DNA of 64,000 nucleotides from Schistosoma haematobium (taxonomy: Eukaryota; Platyhelminthes; Trematoda; Strigeidida; Schistosomatidae): assembly GCF_000699445.3 (NCBI RefSeq), contig NC_067201.1, forward strand, positions 16,857,501-16,921,500, read 5' to 3'. The position numbers and the translations under genes were made by a program. This document shows, piece after piece, positions 22,346-36,515 of this stretch. The notes under the pieces are model-generated. The model searched no databases. It was not told where the DNA came from and worked only from the letters and a program-made list of their open reading frames with translations. Within the stretch, counting starts at the first letter, position 1. The number at the start of each line of letters is the position of its first letter.

Positions 22346-23158
22346 AAAATACTAGTGAGTACACTATGTCGTCCGTGGAACAAACGAACACTGTGTCCCT
22401 CCATGTGTTGGTTTACGCCATCATCAAAATGAATTTATTAGTTACTTGCAATCAGCAACAAGCTGCCAGTAGCTTAAAGAGCCAGAAGTAGGTTAACAAC
22501 GACGGAAGAGCTTTATCGCGCATTCTTAAGATTAAGCTTTCAGTGGACACACGGATATAATCAAGACCCAGCGACCACAAAGTAAACAGTTATGTGGCTT
22601 AATAGTTAAGAATTAAATCTGATAAGACAGCTACAAAGGAAATGAACGATAAGATTTATGTCTGAGCCACCAATAGCTTGGTTTATAAACACCAAGTAGA
22701 CCATTTACAAACACGCGAGTTGCAGTTACTACCTACAAGTACACGTATTTTAATAGAAACAAGTCAGTGAGAATCTGTGAAAACATAACACTAGCAAGCA
22801 CATGCGAAAACTTATAAAATATTTGTGGCTAGACAACAGTAAGATCATAATTAGTCGGTCAAATGCAACGTAGAACCTGGAACGTGTTTATTTACGTTCT
22901 AATTGCCATGCCCCATTGGCACAGTGGAACGAAATTGTTAAATCAAATCATAGAGTAGTAAAGGTAGTAACATTAATGGTATTAACAAAGATTCGACACA
23001 GAATACAAGGTTTGAAGTAACATAAATTGGTGAAAATGTCAAGCGAGATTAAGAAAACAGTGAGAGCTACAATACAAAGTACGGGTGCAGAATACTATTT
23101 CTTGAGATGGCATGGAACAAATTCAAAATACACGGGATCATGTTTAAGAAATCTTACA
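22346..23158. other. Intergenic DNA downstream of PCNA
   Basis: No gene supported. Confidence 0.4.
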
Positions 23159-23164
23159 TTTATT
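23159..23164 (-). terminator. PCNA poly(A) signal
   Basis: AATAAA on the minus strand, 50 nt after the PCNA stop codon. Confidence 0.8.
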
Positions 23165-23214
23165 GTGATGCACAGTAAGTAGAAAAATAGTCTGTTGAGT
23201 TTTCTTTAGTTATC

Positions 23215-25127
<1,913 letters not shown>

Positions 25128-25400
25128 CTCATCCTAAAATTGTACAGTTGCCTGATCCATAAGATCTTATGTGGAAGTCACATCACTGCCTACACTGATT
25201 CGTCGTATCGTAACAATCACCAAAATATGATCGAGAACACACTTAAGCTGGTCTTCTCTCCACGTTAAATGTTGAATGTCTATTTTTCCAGTTATTTCAT
25301 GTTCAGTTTTGAAGATTGTGTGCTTAGCACTCAATGCCACTACAAATCCGTTCCTCGTTGGAACACATACTGTGATATCCTTTCAAGTTCCCGGATATTT
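25128..25400 (+). pseudogene. Diverged copy of the 26.2-26.5 kb exon segment
   Basis: Two blocks match the plus-strand segment at 26200-26520. CATAAGATCTTATGTGGAAGT (near 25159) matches TATAAGACCTTACGCGGAAGT (near 26209), and TGCCACTACAAATCCGTTCC (near 25336) matches TACCACTACAGATCATTCCC (near 26485). In translation the first block reads GSHITAYTDSSYRNNHQNM against GSYVIAYTKSFYYDHRNM. No long frame survives here, so it is treated as a decayed duplicate. Confidence 0.4.
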
Positions 25401-25902
25401 TTTCGCCTATTTCAATATCATATATTGATCATGACGGAGCAAACACTTAAGCTATCTTGGATTAAGACTCTTCGGCCTCTCACCCAACAACTCGTGCCAT
25501 TCTGAGTCAACAATATCGAAGCCTGGTTCTGCTACACAAAAGCTAAAATCCACAAGCACAGTATGACAGACCCCCATGCACAATTCCTAGCAGTAGTGAA
25601 GGCAACACAGCCTCAAATTGCAAGAAATGACATTACAGAATTCTGTCATACTCTCACTTGTAACCCTAGTATTCGTCGTAGCCACAAACGTTCACAAACT
25701 GTGCTAGGTAATCCATCATAGAAAAGGTCTGTCACTAAACCACGAGTGACAGGTAATTCTGACTAGTATTTATACCACGGAAATCATTCTAAGTCTTTTG
25801 GAACCTGCAGGAGCCCCTTGGGTTTTTCAATTTCCGAACCGCCAGTCACGAGAAACCTTCCGAGAAACTTCCCCGTCGGCACGCGTTAACGATAACCGTA
25901 GC

Positions 25903-26177
25903 ATGAAGACACAGCTGTCCAACATCGCTAAATACGGTAAGTAATATGTTTGTCTTAATGTGAGTTTACGCAAACTCTTTCACTGGGTTTCCGCGTTTCC
26001 TGATATTTCTTTTTGGTCATTGGTGTAGATCCGACCCCGCACCACAATCTTCTCATCGACCCGGACGAACGGAGGTTATTAGAACCTCATCTTCATGTTG
26101 TAGGTTTTCAGAATGCTGGTGTAATTCGGTATAGGCACATTTATCTCTATTACTATGATAAGAGACCCGGTCTTTAA
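25903..26177 (+). CDS. Candidate two-exon small reading frame, unrecognised
   Basis: Exon 1 (25903-25936) starts MKTQLSNIAKY and ends at the strong donor GTAAGTAAT. The acceptor TTGGTGTAG at 26028 opens exon 2 (26029-26177), in frame as DPTPHHNLLIDPDERRLLEP, then HLHVVGFQNAGVIRYRHIYL, ending YDKRPGL and TAA. The 60-residue product shows no signal peptide or known motif. A GTAGGT inside exon 2 could be a donor leading to the exon-like segments that follow, so this may be the 5' end of a larger gene. It is more GC-rich than its surroundings. Confidence 0.35.
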
Positions 26178-26185
26178 ACTGTAGA

Positions 26186-26730
26186 CTGATCATGATGTGA
26201 CTTTTTAATCTATAAGACCTTACGCGGAAGTTACGTCATTGCCTACACTAAGTCGTTTTATTATGACCATCGGAATATGGATTCTATCACCTCTGAATAA
26301 AATAATAATTGAGTACGGAAGGGTATGAGTTACACAGAATGATCGCACCTCCAAGTCTGAGCCATGCCATATCAAATGACTGCTCCCGCGTCCGCCAATC
26401 CTGGCCTCTAAGTGTTAAGTTTCAAATGTAAATCTTCTCGGCAATTATAAGCTCGGCTTTATAGATCGTGCGGTTGGGAACCAATACCACTACAGATCAT
26501 TCCCTGTCACTGTTAACCACATAATCGACCCATGCTATCAACGGATGCTCGACAAGTGCCCTGAACTTTACCAAATGCGGCCGAAGTTAATGTGTGTAAC
26601 CGGCAAATGTCAAAAACCACATCACGACTACAGGACCACTTGTATTTTCGAAATCTTCACGACCAGCTCCCGAAAAGCTAAGGTCCGCCGAAACCGAATC
26701 ATGGTGAATGATGGACTTGGATATTATCCG
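26186..26730 (+). CDS. Exon-like segments of an unrecognised, duplicated gene
   Basis: A first open stretch (about 26198-26298) encodes IYKTLRGSYVIAYTKSFYYD. A second runs from an acceptor (GTGTTAAG at 26419) to a strong donor (CCG/GTAAGTG at 26730). It encodes about 103 residues, including NYKLGFIDRAVGNQYHYRSF, DPCYQRMLDKCPELYQMRPK, MCVTGKC and NDGLGYYP. Five cysteines in the second stretch suggest a folded, possibly disulphide-bonded product. A diverged duplicate lies about 1.05 kb upstream. The family is not recognised. It may be a gene, a young pseudogene, or coding sequence from an unknown transposon. Confidence 0.38.
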
Positions 26731-28380
26731 GTAAGTGAAAAAGCCCATTGGCATCTTCACTGTATATAATTCCTAGAAACGACAGCAATGACTGTTGTTC
26801 GTATCAGGCTCTCTTTGTTTGAGGGCAAGTCAGTCAGTCTGCGGTATTGAGGTTGTTATCCTACGCTGACCACTCAGACTCATGTTTCCAATTTTATGCT
26901 GGATTAGCTATTCTACTAAGAGAACCTAAACATCTCGGACTTTTACATTATGACTATGTGATAGACAACGGATGAAAAAAAATCAGACAATAAAAGACAG
27001 TTATTGGTATTCCTAACACATCACTCCCTATATGCACTTTCTGTTCTAATAAATAGCCCTCCATATTCTAACCCTGACTTCCCTTCCTTCATTTGAACTT
27101 ACTCTACCTTGGTAAATATCACAACTCAGTGTTCTTTATTAATGCGTTCTCTCATCTGGAGCCTCTGATCACATCCCACTCTAGCTACAAGAGCTAGAAT
27201 GAATTTAATCCAATAATTTATCATACCTCTCTCTGTTCCATTACAAAGTGTTAAGTACTATTTATCGTTTATATCCAAGATCCTTGCCTCTCCTCGGCTT
27301 CTTTTTTGTCAGAATCCTTCTCCGAGACCACATATATGGAACTTCTGACATCTGAAACAAACTCGACGTACGCGTTTACCCTAATTCATAGTTCACACCA
27401 AGCGCTCTACAAGTCTACTTCATTACAACTATAAACCTAAAAAGTTGCATCACATAAGTACTTAGCACAACCAAAATCCTATCACAATTATGCCGAGACT
27501 GGACCTGGTGTGCAAAGTGGACGCGATGCCACTTTGGAGAATATTTTGATGACTACTCCGTATATCTGAACGAATGAACTGATATTCACTTTTATAGATC
27601 ATATTTATTTAACAACCCTGCTTGGGATGCATACTGGGAACCAATAAATGTTGTAATTTGTAGATCATGTCTGTAAAAATGGCGTGTACTTGCCCTTGCA
27701 GAAATATATATTATTATTACTATGTCCAACTGGAGATTATTGGCGACTGGACGCAAAAATATTTTCTGATATTTACCGTCTGCCGCACATCGACTACTTG
27801 ACAGCCACTTTAAAGGGCATAGCTGTCTTTTCAAAATCGATCTGTTCAAAGCATGAAACCTAATTCCTATGGTTGCCGACACCTTTTTTAAAACCACTAT
27901 CGCTACTGTTTTCGAACTCCACGTATCTTGGCGCAGCCCTTTTGGTTTACGAAATGCTGCACATAATTTTCGAAGATTCAGCGATTACGTCCTTGGGAGT
28001 TTCAACTTAATACAAAATTAGGTAAATAGCCTCTTGATAGCAAATCCGGACGGAAACTCTTATCTCCAGTGTCTGGACCTCGTTTTAAAAAACAACTCCA
28101 AAATACTGTAACTCTACAAGCACTGAAGAATCTCAAATTGGATTTTACTAACTAAATAAACGCTTTTGTAATATGCCAAATTTCTAAAATTATTTAGTTT
28201 GGTCGAATATTCGTGTTTCGTCGCACTTTTAACACGTTTTCTTGTTTCAGACTAACTTCGAACATACCACAAGACCAACCGTAGAACGGGACAAGACTGT
28301 TCAAAAGAACACGATGCAAGGGACAGCAAAGAACATAAAGTTGAGACGTGACGTCCCTAGAGAAATTAGCATTTTATGAT
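26731..28380. other. Intergenic DNA, no supported gene
   Basis: No recognisable domains or repeats; scattered short open frames only. Confidence 0.4.
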
Positions 28381-29354
28381 GTCTATGTTTATGTGATGAT
28401 AATAAGAGTGAGGTATATAAAGAACATCGGGTGAGATGGAATTCACTTCTGACTTAGTCAGTCAAGTGTTAAGTAAGTTAACGAAACTTGTAAGTTTCAC
28501 GTTTTGTGAAGGCGTTCGCAAGATGACAGAATGTGCAATGATATTCTAGATGAATGTTACGAAAAGGAGATTTTGGACAAGGAAACTTCATCTCTGTTAT
28601 CTGTGTCTGAGAAAGAGTCACCTGAAGAGCGCGTATGACTCAGGAGTAAACCGTGAAGTTGGTTTGACTCGGAAGTTGTTTGTTAGAACATTTTACATCA
28701 CCTTGTAATCGACGCTGAAAGATCAAGAACGTCGTTAATTGTTTATGGTTAAGTCATTGTCCACCTGAGTTCGCTTCTTAACGACCAATGTTCACGAAAT
28801 CTAAACACTGTCAACGATTTAACTAGTTTTCTTCTAGGATTCGTATTAAGTTAACATTGACCTCCGATAATAAAGGAATGTTTCTTTAGGCAGATATCCG
28901 AGAACGAAACGAACGAACGTCCTATTTTTTGTGGTAGTAGTGAACTAGGATAGAAAGCTAAGATATGTCGTTTGGAATTTTGTAAGAATTTAGGTTGATT
29001 GGTTAAGAGCTGACGACAAACATCTAAGTAAATGCAAAAATGTCAATGCCCAAGCACTTGTTCACTTCCTTATTTTGTATGGGGATTATATTTCCTATTG
29101 TCTTATATTGAATGTTCAAAAACTTTGTGTCTGAAAAGATAATCCCGTGCTAGGCATCGCCGTTCAAGATATAAAAATAAAGACATATTCACAACTAGTC
29201 TGGTTTTTTCCATCAACAGGACGAGGGTTACCCACAAGCAAGAAAAGTTTATCCACCTCGATAAGTTACTTCCCTGCTTTGTACAAACTTCACTTCCAGG
29301 AAGACCGTGTATACGTTCGGTGATGAGTTAATTAACGAGATTTAACAAGATTTT
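28381..29354. other. Region upstream of the CR1-type element
   Basis: Includes GTGAGGTATATAAAGAACATC at 28411, which has the form of a TATA box, but no gene start follows clearly. It may be the 5' part of the element that starts by 29355. Confidence 0.3.
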
Positions 29355-32300
29355 TTGGAATAAGACCCGTAGTGACACCTCTGTTGAAGCACATAGCCCA
29401 GGTTATTTCAAACCACATGCAAACCATAAATTTGTTTCCTCCGTACAGTTTCCATCACAGAGTACTCCCACCCTTTCCTCCTGGGTAAACTCCCCAATCA
29501 ACTTCACTAGCTCATTTGATACATCTCCCACTAAGTCTAGCTGTCAAAATACCGAGCTAATGAAGAACATCCAATCCCTCACATCAAACTCATCTCACAC
29601 CCGCGAGGGTTACGACGACTTTATCCGAGATACTCTCACCCATTTCAACTTAGTAGGCCACTTGCTTAATGTACGTCTTACCAACGCTCGATCGATCTGC
29701 AACAAAAAGACGGATTTAGCCCTGTTTGTATCCATATATCAACCATCACTTATTATGATATCTGAAGCACGGACTAACAGTAATATTTCCGACCAAAGTA
29801 TATCTCTTGATAACTATTTCCTATATAGAAGCGACAGATTGAATGGACGAGGCTGAGGATGTCTTATTTACGCTCACTCTAGCCTAAACTCACTACTATG
29901 TGATATGCCTGAACTAAACAAACTGAAGGATTCGGTGTGGATTGTATTAAAGCCGTCGAATTCCGTCACCTCACTGCTCGGCTGTGTTTATCGTCAACCT
30001 AACGCATCAATAGATGAAATAGCAGTGTTATTGGAGGTGTTCAAACTAGCATCATCCCTCTCATTCACAGGCAGGCTCATTTGTGGTGACTTCAATATGC
30101 CCGAAATTTCTTGGCTGCCAGTCAAAGCGCCAAGACGTTATGAATCATTTATTGAATGTCTCGAGCTTGGACAATGGACTCAGTATGTCGATAGCCCTAC
30201 CAGACATCAAAACATCTTAGACTTAGTCTTTACCAGTGGCCTCATCCCCAATACTTTGTATATTGGAAAAAAGTTCCCAGGTAGTGATCACAACATTGTC
30301 ATATGCAGCCTTAATGTAAAAACCACAACGGATAGGAGTAAAACCGTAACACTTCGTAGAAACTATCGCAAGGTTGATTGGAATAACTTCCACAATTACC
30401 TAAGAACCACTGATTGGAGAACTTTCTTTACCTCAAACAATACCGACACATTAACCAATATATTTTACCACAACGTCAAAAGTATCATCAACAACATCGC
30501 ACCTTTAGAATACTGTAAACCTACGTTTTCCAAAGATCTCTATATACCGGTCAGTACAAGAAGACGTCTTCAAAGACATTGTACTCGATTCCACAACCTA
30601 AATGACTTTCCTCTTTAGTAACGATGACAGAAATACTTGTCCGAACAGAGGCAATAAGTAAACAAAAAGCAGTAGCACAGGAAAAGCGTGCAGTTGAACT
30701 TAATAATAACTCCTCTGCACTCACTATTCTACTCCAAAATAAACTTAAACGCTCTAAATCGAGAGGGAATATATTCATCAAAGGCAAACAAGTATACGAA
30801 GATCCCAAACTTATCACAGAATTATTTAGTGAACATTTTTGTTTCTCACTAACTAACGAAAAACCATTTAATGATTCACAGCCAATCCCAGTAACTCCCT
30901 GTGAAATTACTAATGTAGAATTCAGTGTTCAAAATATCTCCAAGGCAATCAGTACATTGAAACACTCCTACATTGATGGACCAGATGGTATCCCATCTAG
31001 CATGCTAAAACGTGGAGGTGATGATATGTGTGTTTTGCTTCTCAAACTATTCGCGATATCACTCTCTTCAGCGTGTTGCCCTACTGCCTGGAAAACTGCA
31101 CATTTCACTCCCAAAATAAAAACAGGACCTGAAGCAAACTTTGAAAATTACCGGCCTATAGACATAACTTCAGTGGTATCTAGAGTGATGGAAAAAGTAG
31201 TTAAGACGGCTGTAGTCCAACATCTACTAACTAATAATCTCATCTCGACCTCCCAGCATGGATTTCTTAGGTCCAGATCATGCGATACATGCCTAGTAGA
31301 CTACCTGAATGATATAACTCTGAAATGAGACAGCGGACTCCTTGTATCAGTCCTATTCCTAGACTTTAAAAAAGCATTTGATAAGGTCCCACACAAAAAG
31401 GCTACTCGTCAAACTAAAGTCCTTCGGAATACACAACCCACTGTATTCATGGTTTGCTTCGTTCTTAACAGAACGTGAACAGATGGTAAAGTACAATGAC
31501 TGTCTCTCGTCCCCTAGACCAATCACCAGTGGAGTCATCCAGGGAAGCGTATTAGGCCCACTTTTGTTTCTTATGTATATAAACGATATATGTAACACCA
31601 AAGAATTTGGGAAACCATACTAATATGCTGATGATCTCAAAACAGTATACAGCTATAAGCCTGAGACACTAAGCGAAAGTGTATCCCAGATCCAAAAGGA
31701 CCTCAATAACTTAACCATATGGAGTGAAAAATGTCAATTACCATTTAACCTCAACAAGTGCGGGATCATGCACTTTGGAAAGCAGCTCTATAAACTGCAA
31801 CTTCAGTTAAATGAAAGTAGAGTCCAAACACTCGAATCAGTACACGTTTTATGAATTAATTACACAGGAAGCCTGAACTTTGAAGAACATGCCTCCTCTA
31901 TTATTTCTAAATCTGGACGGCTAATTGGTTTTATAATGAAAAACTTTTTCACAACAGAGGGTAAACTTGCTCTCTACAAAATATGTGTACGACCCTCCCT
32001 TGAATACTGCTCTTTTGTCTTCTCTAATATGAATATCGCAGACAAGATAAGAGTAGAAGATGTTCAAAGACGTTTCACACGTCAACTACTAGGATGTAAC
32101 TCGAATCTCGATTACACAGACAGATGTAAGCATCTATCTTTAGAACCTTTATGGCACCGTAGGCTAAAGAACAATTTATTATTTCTCTACAAAGCGATAT
32201 ATGGGCTCTTCTTTCTAACCTCCTGCCCGACTATCACCCACGACCCAGCCTATAGACTTAGAAACAACGCACATACACTACTTACCGTAAAACACCAAAA

Positions 32301-32496
32301 ACAAATACGTTGTAAGTTTTTTACAGTACGGTACAGTTTATTGTGGAACAGGCTGCCAATGCCTATCCATAACTGTGATACGTTTACCAGATTCAAAAAG
32401 CTAATAACCCTATTTCTAGACTTCAAAGAGCTTCAACATTTCCTTGAACTCCCGCCCACCCATGAGGCACTTTACTACGGACCGCCTAGTATCTAG
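29355..32496 (+). mobile_element. CR1/SR1-type non-LTR retrotransposon, broken endonuclease-RT frame
   Basis: The translated order is that of a CR1-clade polyprotein. An open N-terminal part starts near 29355, followed by an APE-type endonuclease with NVRLTNARSICNKKTDL, SLLGCVYRQPN, ICGDFNMPEISW and GSDHNIVICSL. The reverse transcriptase follows, with NYRPIDITSVVSRVMEKVV, HGFLRSRSC, VLFLDFKKAFDKVPHKK, GVIQGSVLGPLLFLMYINDI and a YADD box at about 31625. A C-terminal domain with RPSLEYCSFVF and LWNRLP ends at TAG, 32494-32496. Lesions include TGA at 29854, TAG at 30616, TGA at 31326, TAA at 31621 and TGA near 31852, plus two frameshifts. It is nearly complete in length but inactive. Confidence 0.9.
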
Positions 32497-33327
32497 AAAG
32501 AACAAAATTATAACAAGTTCGACTGTTACTAATATGAATATAACCAAATCACAGAATATATGGCTCATCCTTTCCTATTATTCATTGTTTATTAATCATG
32601 GCCTTATGCTCCTAACCCTAGCTTTCAGATCCCAAATCTCTACAGGTTAAATGTACATTATTCTTCCTAAAAGTCATGCCTTGTTTTTCTACTGCAAGTA
32701 GACAGATAGATCAATCTTATGGATGCTGATCTACTAAGGCCGATCATACAAAGCTCAAAATTTGGCCACAAAGTCTTGTGAGTTTATCGATGTGTTATTT
32801 GTCTTACCCTGAAATCTTTTTTTCTACAATTTTATACCCTCTCAGATCTTTTGATTTGCTATTAGTCCTTACTTCTTTAAACCATTAGTTATTTTCATAG
32901 TAGTGTGATATACTATATGGACATCTAACCCAAAAAAAAGACTTTTCAACTATCTGATTTGCTTGTAACATGGACCTAGTAGAGACAGTGTATTCCAACT
33001 ATGGATTTTGATTAAAGCAGTATTCATACTTACCACAAACGTAAGAGAGCCTAACATCACAAAAGGAGGGAGGGTGGCGTTACTGACCAGCAAACATGAT
33101 GGTGGGGAGATAAATTCAATCCACCTATGTCTGTAGGGCAGAACAATTTGTTTAATTACGGCTCCTTATGGTTTAGCGGGATGTCACGAACTTATGGTAT
33201 TGATTCTGATTTATCACGCAAAATACCTCTTTAAATCGTGTTACGAAAGTTGAATTGGTTTCACTTTCTATCCAGAAATCCTATTACAAGCAAACTAGGC
33301 AATTCGCTAATATACGAAGCCGGCGAG
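32497..33327. other. 3' flank of the CR1-type element and intergenic DNA
   Basis: No gene supported. The element's 3'UTR probably occupies the first part, but its end was not located. Confidence 0.35.
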
Positions 33328-33692
33328 ACTCTAATTTAGCGACGAGCCAATCAGAAGCGTTTGAGCAATTTCAAGGTCACGGAGCCAAGTTCAACACGCG
33401 ATGCTAACATACGATCGGTTCACAGCGGATTTTAAAGAGGAGGTGCTTAATGAGAGGTTAAAACAGATGGGACGGCGGAACTCTAATTTAGGGACGAACC
33501 AATGAGAAGAGTTTGAGCAATTTCAATTATTAGCCAATCAGAAATCAGTATAAATAAAAATAGATTACAAGGAAGTAATGAATTACAGTGGATATTCTTC
33601 TTTTACATGATTTAAAAACTTGTTAAGGTTTGATAAATGCTCAGAAGTTCTGAATTCATAATGCATATTGCATAGAAACTCGACCATAGGGT
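33328..33692 (+). repeat. Inverted-repeat left arm with internal duplication
   Basis: About 33478-33690 is repeated in reverse orientation at about 36515-36730: GTGGATATTCTTCTTTTACA and AACTTGTTAAGGTTTGATAAA occur in both. Inside the arm, CTCTAATTTAG.GACGA.CCAAT.AGAAG is present twice (33330 and 33480), about 150 bp apart. The motif GCTAACATACGATCGGTTCAC (about 33402) recurs near 36333 and, reversed, near 36450. Confidence 0.7.
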
Positions 33693-34101
33693 TGTAGTGA
33701 CTCACGTTTATCACGAGAACACGACTGGTTTAATAAAAACAATTATTATTATAACCAACTGTACCAGTGTTTGTTTTAACGTGCTTTTGTTTGACTGTGC
33801 TAATGACAGCTTTTTCGTGCTTCCATTCTTATACTTACACTTTGATTGTAACTTCGCGCGAATTCGGTTACGTTCTGTAACCAAGCTTGTATCCTGGCAC
33901 GATCTCGGTATCCTTTCGATACCACGAGATCGCCAGCAAATATACACCTCGACTTGGTCCATTAACTGCCTTCTGGTATTCGGCTTCTCGGGGATTTTAT
34001 GGATCTATTTGGTTACGTCCAACCCTCGCCTTCTGATTTATCTGGCACGTGTTTCTTGGTAGCGGTGTTCATAGTTAATCACAACTCGACGCCACGCTAC
34101 A
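33693..34101 (+). repeat. 5' LTR of a gypsy-type element (409 bp)
   Basis: Begins TGTAGTGACTCACG and ends CACGCTACA (TG...CA). It is identical to 35775-36183 except for one C/T difference near 34019. A 4-bp target duplication, GGGT, precedes it (33689-33692) and follows the other LTR (36184-36187). Confidence 0.93.
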
Positions 34102-34283
34102 ATTGGTGAGCCGTATTTTGGAACACGCCTCAACTTCTGATCAAATCTTCCAAAGAAGCCAATTCGGTGAGTCTATGATTTATCTATCCACGTCTGTCGT
34201 ATATTTTCATATTTTTTAATATATAATATACTCGACATGACGGATAACGATAATAATAGTATTAATATAATAGACTCACATGT

Positions 34284-35216
34284 ATGTGTACCGAATCCTT
34301 GTTACTTTTTATTCGCGTGACGATGAATTCCACGCTTTATTCGAGAAAGTTTCCCCTATTAACTGTTCTCCTCGCTGACCCGGCTGCTTGGTACGGAATG
34401 CATACGCATAAGCATATCTGTCTACCACCCAGCACCAAATGGTTAAGTAAACGGTTTCACTGCCAACTTAAAAGTGCTATACGAGCACACGAAAACGGCA
34501 ACTGGCACGAAACCTTATCGCTCGTTCTTTTAGGGATCACAACGAGCTTGAAGGCAGATATACAATGTTCCGCCGCTGAACTGGTATTCGGCACGACATT
34601 GCGTCTGCCCGGAGAATTCTTCACACCATGGAGCAGACCTAATTTCGGTAAATCAGACTACGTCCATCGACTGTCTGCATTTATGCGAACGCTGTCTCCG
34701 GTGTCAACTCGAATACAACATCGACAGGTCGCTCTCCCTCGAGAGTTATCTACCTGTTCACATGTTTTTGTACGAGTAGATTCGGTACGCAAACCTTGGC
34801 AACAACCTTACGAAGGCCCTTTTCACGTGATCGCTCGTCACGAAAAGACCTTCAAGGTTGATCGATATGGACGCGTCGAGATCGTCAGCATTGATCGTCT
34901 CAAACCAGCACACGTCGATGACAGTGCCCTATCTGATAACCTGAGATTCAATGCTAGACCTAACAAACCTACTAGCGGGATCCTCAAACCATCTTCAGGT
35001 CCCACGCTAGATACATCTGAGACCTCAATCTCACGTCCCAGTCAACAGCACGCGTCATCTGCACCGTCTACGGATGAGACGACAGTCTCACGTCCAGATC
35101 AGCAGACCACGCCGCCCTTGACTTCGGATGAGATTGCAGGCTCACGCGACGCGAACGAGACTAGCGTCTCACGTTCCGGTCGCCGAGTACGGTTACCCGT
35201 ACGCTTCCGCGACTAG
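34284..35216 (+). pseudogene. Integrase C-terminal fragment of the gypsy-type element
   Basis: The first 50 or so residues are out of frame with the integrase core, whose residues (YHPAPNG-type) appear in another frame. From about residue 55 it follows the end of the catalytic core and the C-terminal domain: RFHCQLKSAIRAHENGNW, LVLLGITTSL, ELVFGTTLRLPGEF, HVFVRVDSVRKPW and PYEGPFHVI, with DRLKPAHVDD. A Thr/Ser/Pro-rich tail follows to TAG. The catalytic D,D residues are absent, so it is not an active integrase. Confidence 0.85.
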
Positions 35217-35774
35217 CCGCACAGTTAACAAACGATACGGTGTAGGATTATTCCTATACTACACGCATGCTACACTCTTCTCTTTTTTGCTTTTCTTTTC
35301 GTTTCCTGAGCCCACGCCTTCGATCATCTCCGTTTGGTTCCGTCGACTTCAGTCTACTTTGGCGAAAGCTGGCCTGATCACCCACGCTCTTGTCAACGTA
35401 CGCAGTCGATATATTGGTTTCGAATGCTTGGCATACGCTTGGCCTCGAACTTGGTCGTTATGGTCGCTTCTGGTTCATCGGCTCAACGTGGTTTCGTCCT
35501 ACGTCTGCAGCGTTTCTGGTGCGTACTCCTACGAACGCCATCTTCAGATTCTGGATACAAACCACTCTGGTGTAGCATGCCAACTCAAACAATAAATACA
35601 ACACATCGCTCCTGGTACCGTTCTCCGAAAACGACCTACGTTGGCAACTCGACGATCAACGATCGCTTTCCTGTTCGCCAATTCTTCCGTCCTACAATCG
35701 CTCGTCAGCCGATCAGTCCCACGATTCAAACCGCTATTTATCGAAAGTGTAAACCCTTTCTAGCGGGGGGCTCC

Positions 35775-36183
35775 TGTAGTGACTCACGTTTATCACGAGA
35801 ACACGACTGGTTTAATAAAAACAATTATTATTATAACCAACTGTACCAGTGTTTGTTTTAACGTGCTTTTGTTTGACTGTGCTAATGACAGCTTTTTCGT
35901 GCTTCCATTCTTATACTTACACTTTGATTGTAACTTCGCGCGAATTCGGTTACGTTCTGTAACCAAGCTTGTATCCTGGCACGATCTCGGTATCCTTTCG
36001 ATACCACGAGATCGCCAGCAAATATACACCTCGACTTGGTCCATTAACTGCCTTCTGGTATTCGGCTTCTCGGGGATTTTATGGATCTATTTGGTTACGT
36101 TCAACCCTCGCCTTCTGATTTATCTGGCACGTGTTTCTTGGTAGCGGTGTTCATAGTTAATCACAACTCGACGCCACGCTACA
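35775..36183 (+). repeat. 3' LTR of the gypsy-type element
   Basis: 409 bp, one base different from the 5' LTR. Confidence 0.93.
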
Positions 36184-36340
36184 GGGTTAGGGTTTGGGGT
36201 TAAGGTTAGGGTTTAGGGATAGATTAGGGTCTAGGTTAAGGTTAGATTAGGGTTTAGGGTTAGGGTTAGATTAGGGCTTAGAGTTGGGGTTAGGTTAGGG
36301 TCTAGGTTAAGGATAAGGTTAGGGTTGGGGTGCTAACATG
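36184..36340 (+). repeat. Interstitial telomere-like repeats, TTAGGG orientation
   Basis: About 150 bp of degenerate GGGTTA units (GGGTTTAGGGATAGATTAGG and similar), in the strand orientation of TTAGGG. The LTR element's 5' flank also ends in AGGGT, so the element inserted within this tract. Confidence 0.85.
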
Positions 36341-36394
36341 CGATCGGTTTACATCGGATTTTAGAGAAGAGGTTTTTTTCGACAGGCCTCAACT

Positions 36395-36515
36395 CCATCC
36401 TGACTCTAACCATAACCCTAAACCCTCACCCTAACCCCTAAAATCCGTTGTGAACTGATCGGAAGTTAGCACCCTAAGCCTAGGCTACAGCCCTAATCAC
36501 TAACCCTATGAACGA
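36395..36515 (+). repeat. Interstitial telomere-like repeats, CCCTAA orientation
   Basis: Contains AACCATAACCCTAAACCC, CACCCTAACCCCTAAAAT and ACCCTAAGCC units. The orientation is opposite to the tract at 36184-36340. Confidence 0.75.

Larger units (their letters stand above)
33693..36183 (+). mobile_element. Young non-autonomous Ty3/gypsy-type LTR retrotransposon
   Basis: Two 409-bp LTRs enclose only 1,673 bp of internal DNA. The interior starts after ATTGGTGAGCCG (possible primer-binding site), has a short gag start near 34237, then jumps to the C-terminal part of integrase. Most of gag, protease, reverse transcriptase and RNase H are gone. A G-rich stretch (GCGGGGGG) just before the 3' LTR could be the polypurine tract. 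With one mismatch between the LTRs, insertion was recent, which means a deleted element was mobilised in trans. Confidence 0.88.

Noticed and set aside
22170..22355. 61-codon open frame identical to one at 12263-12448 (opposite strands)
   Set aside because: It is the antisense shadow of the duplicated RTE 3' end.
33697..34062. 121-codon open frame repeated at 35779-36144
   Set aside because: Both copies are inside the two LTRs; duplication reflects LTR identity, not a gene pair.
35217..35774. Overlapping open frames of 155 and 175 codons before the 3' LTR
   Set aside because: They overlap each other in different frames, extend into the LTR and have no recognisable domain; probably 3' non-coding DNA of the element.
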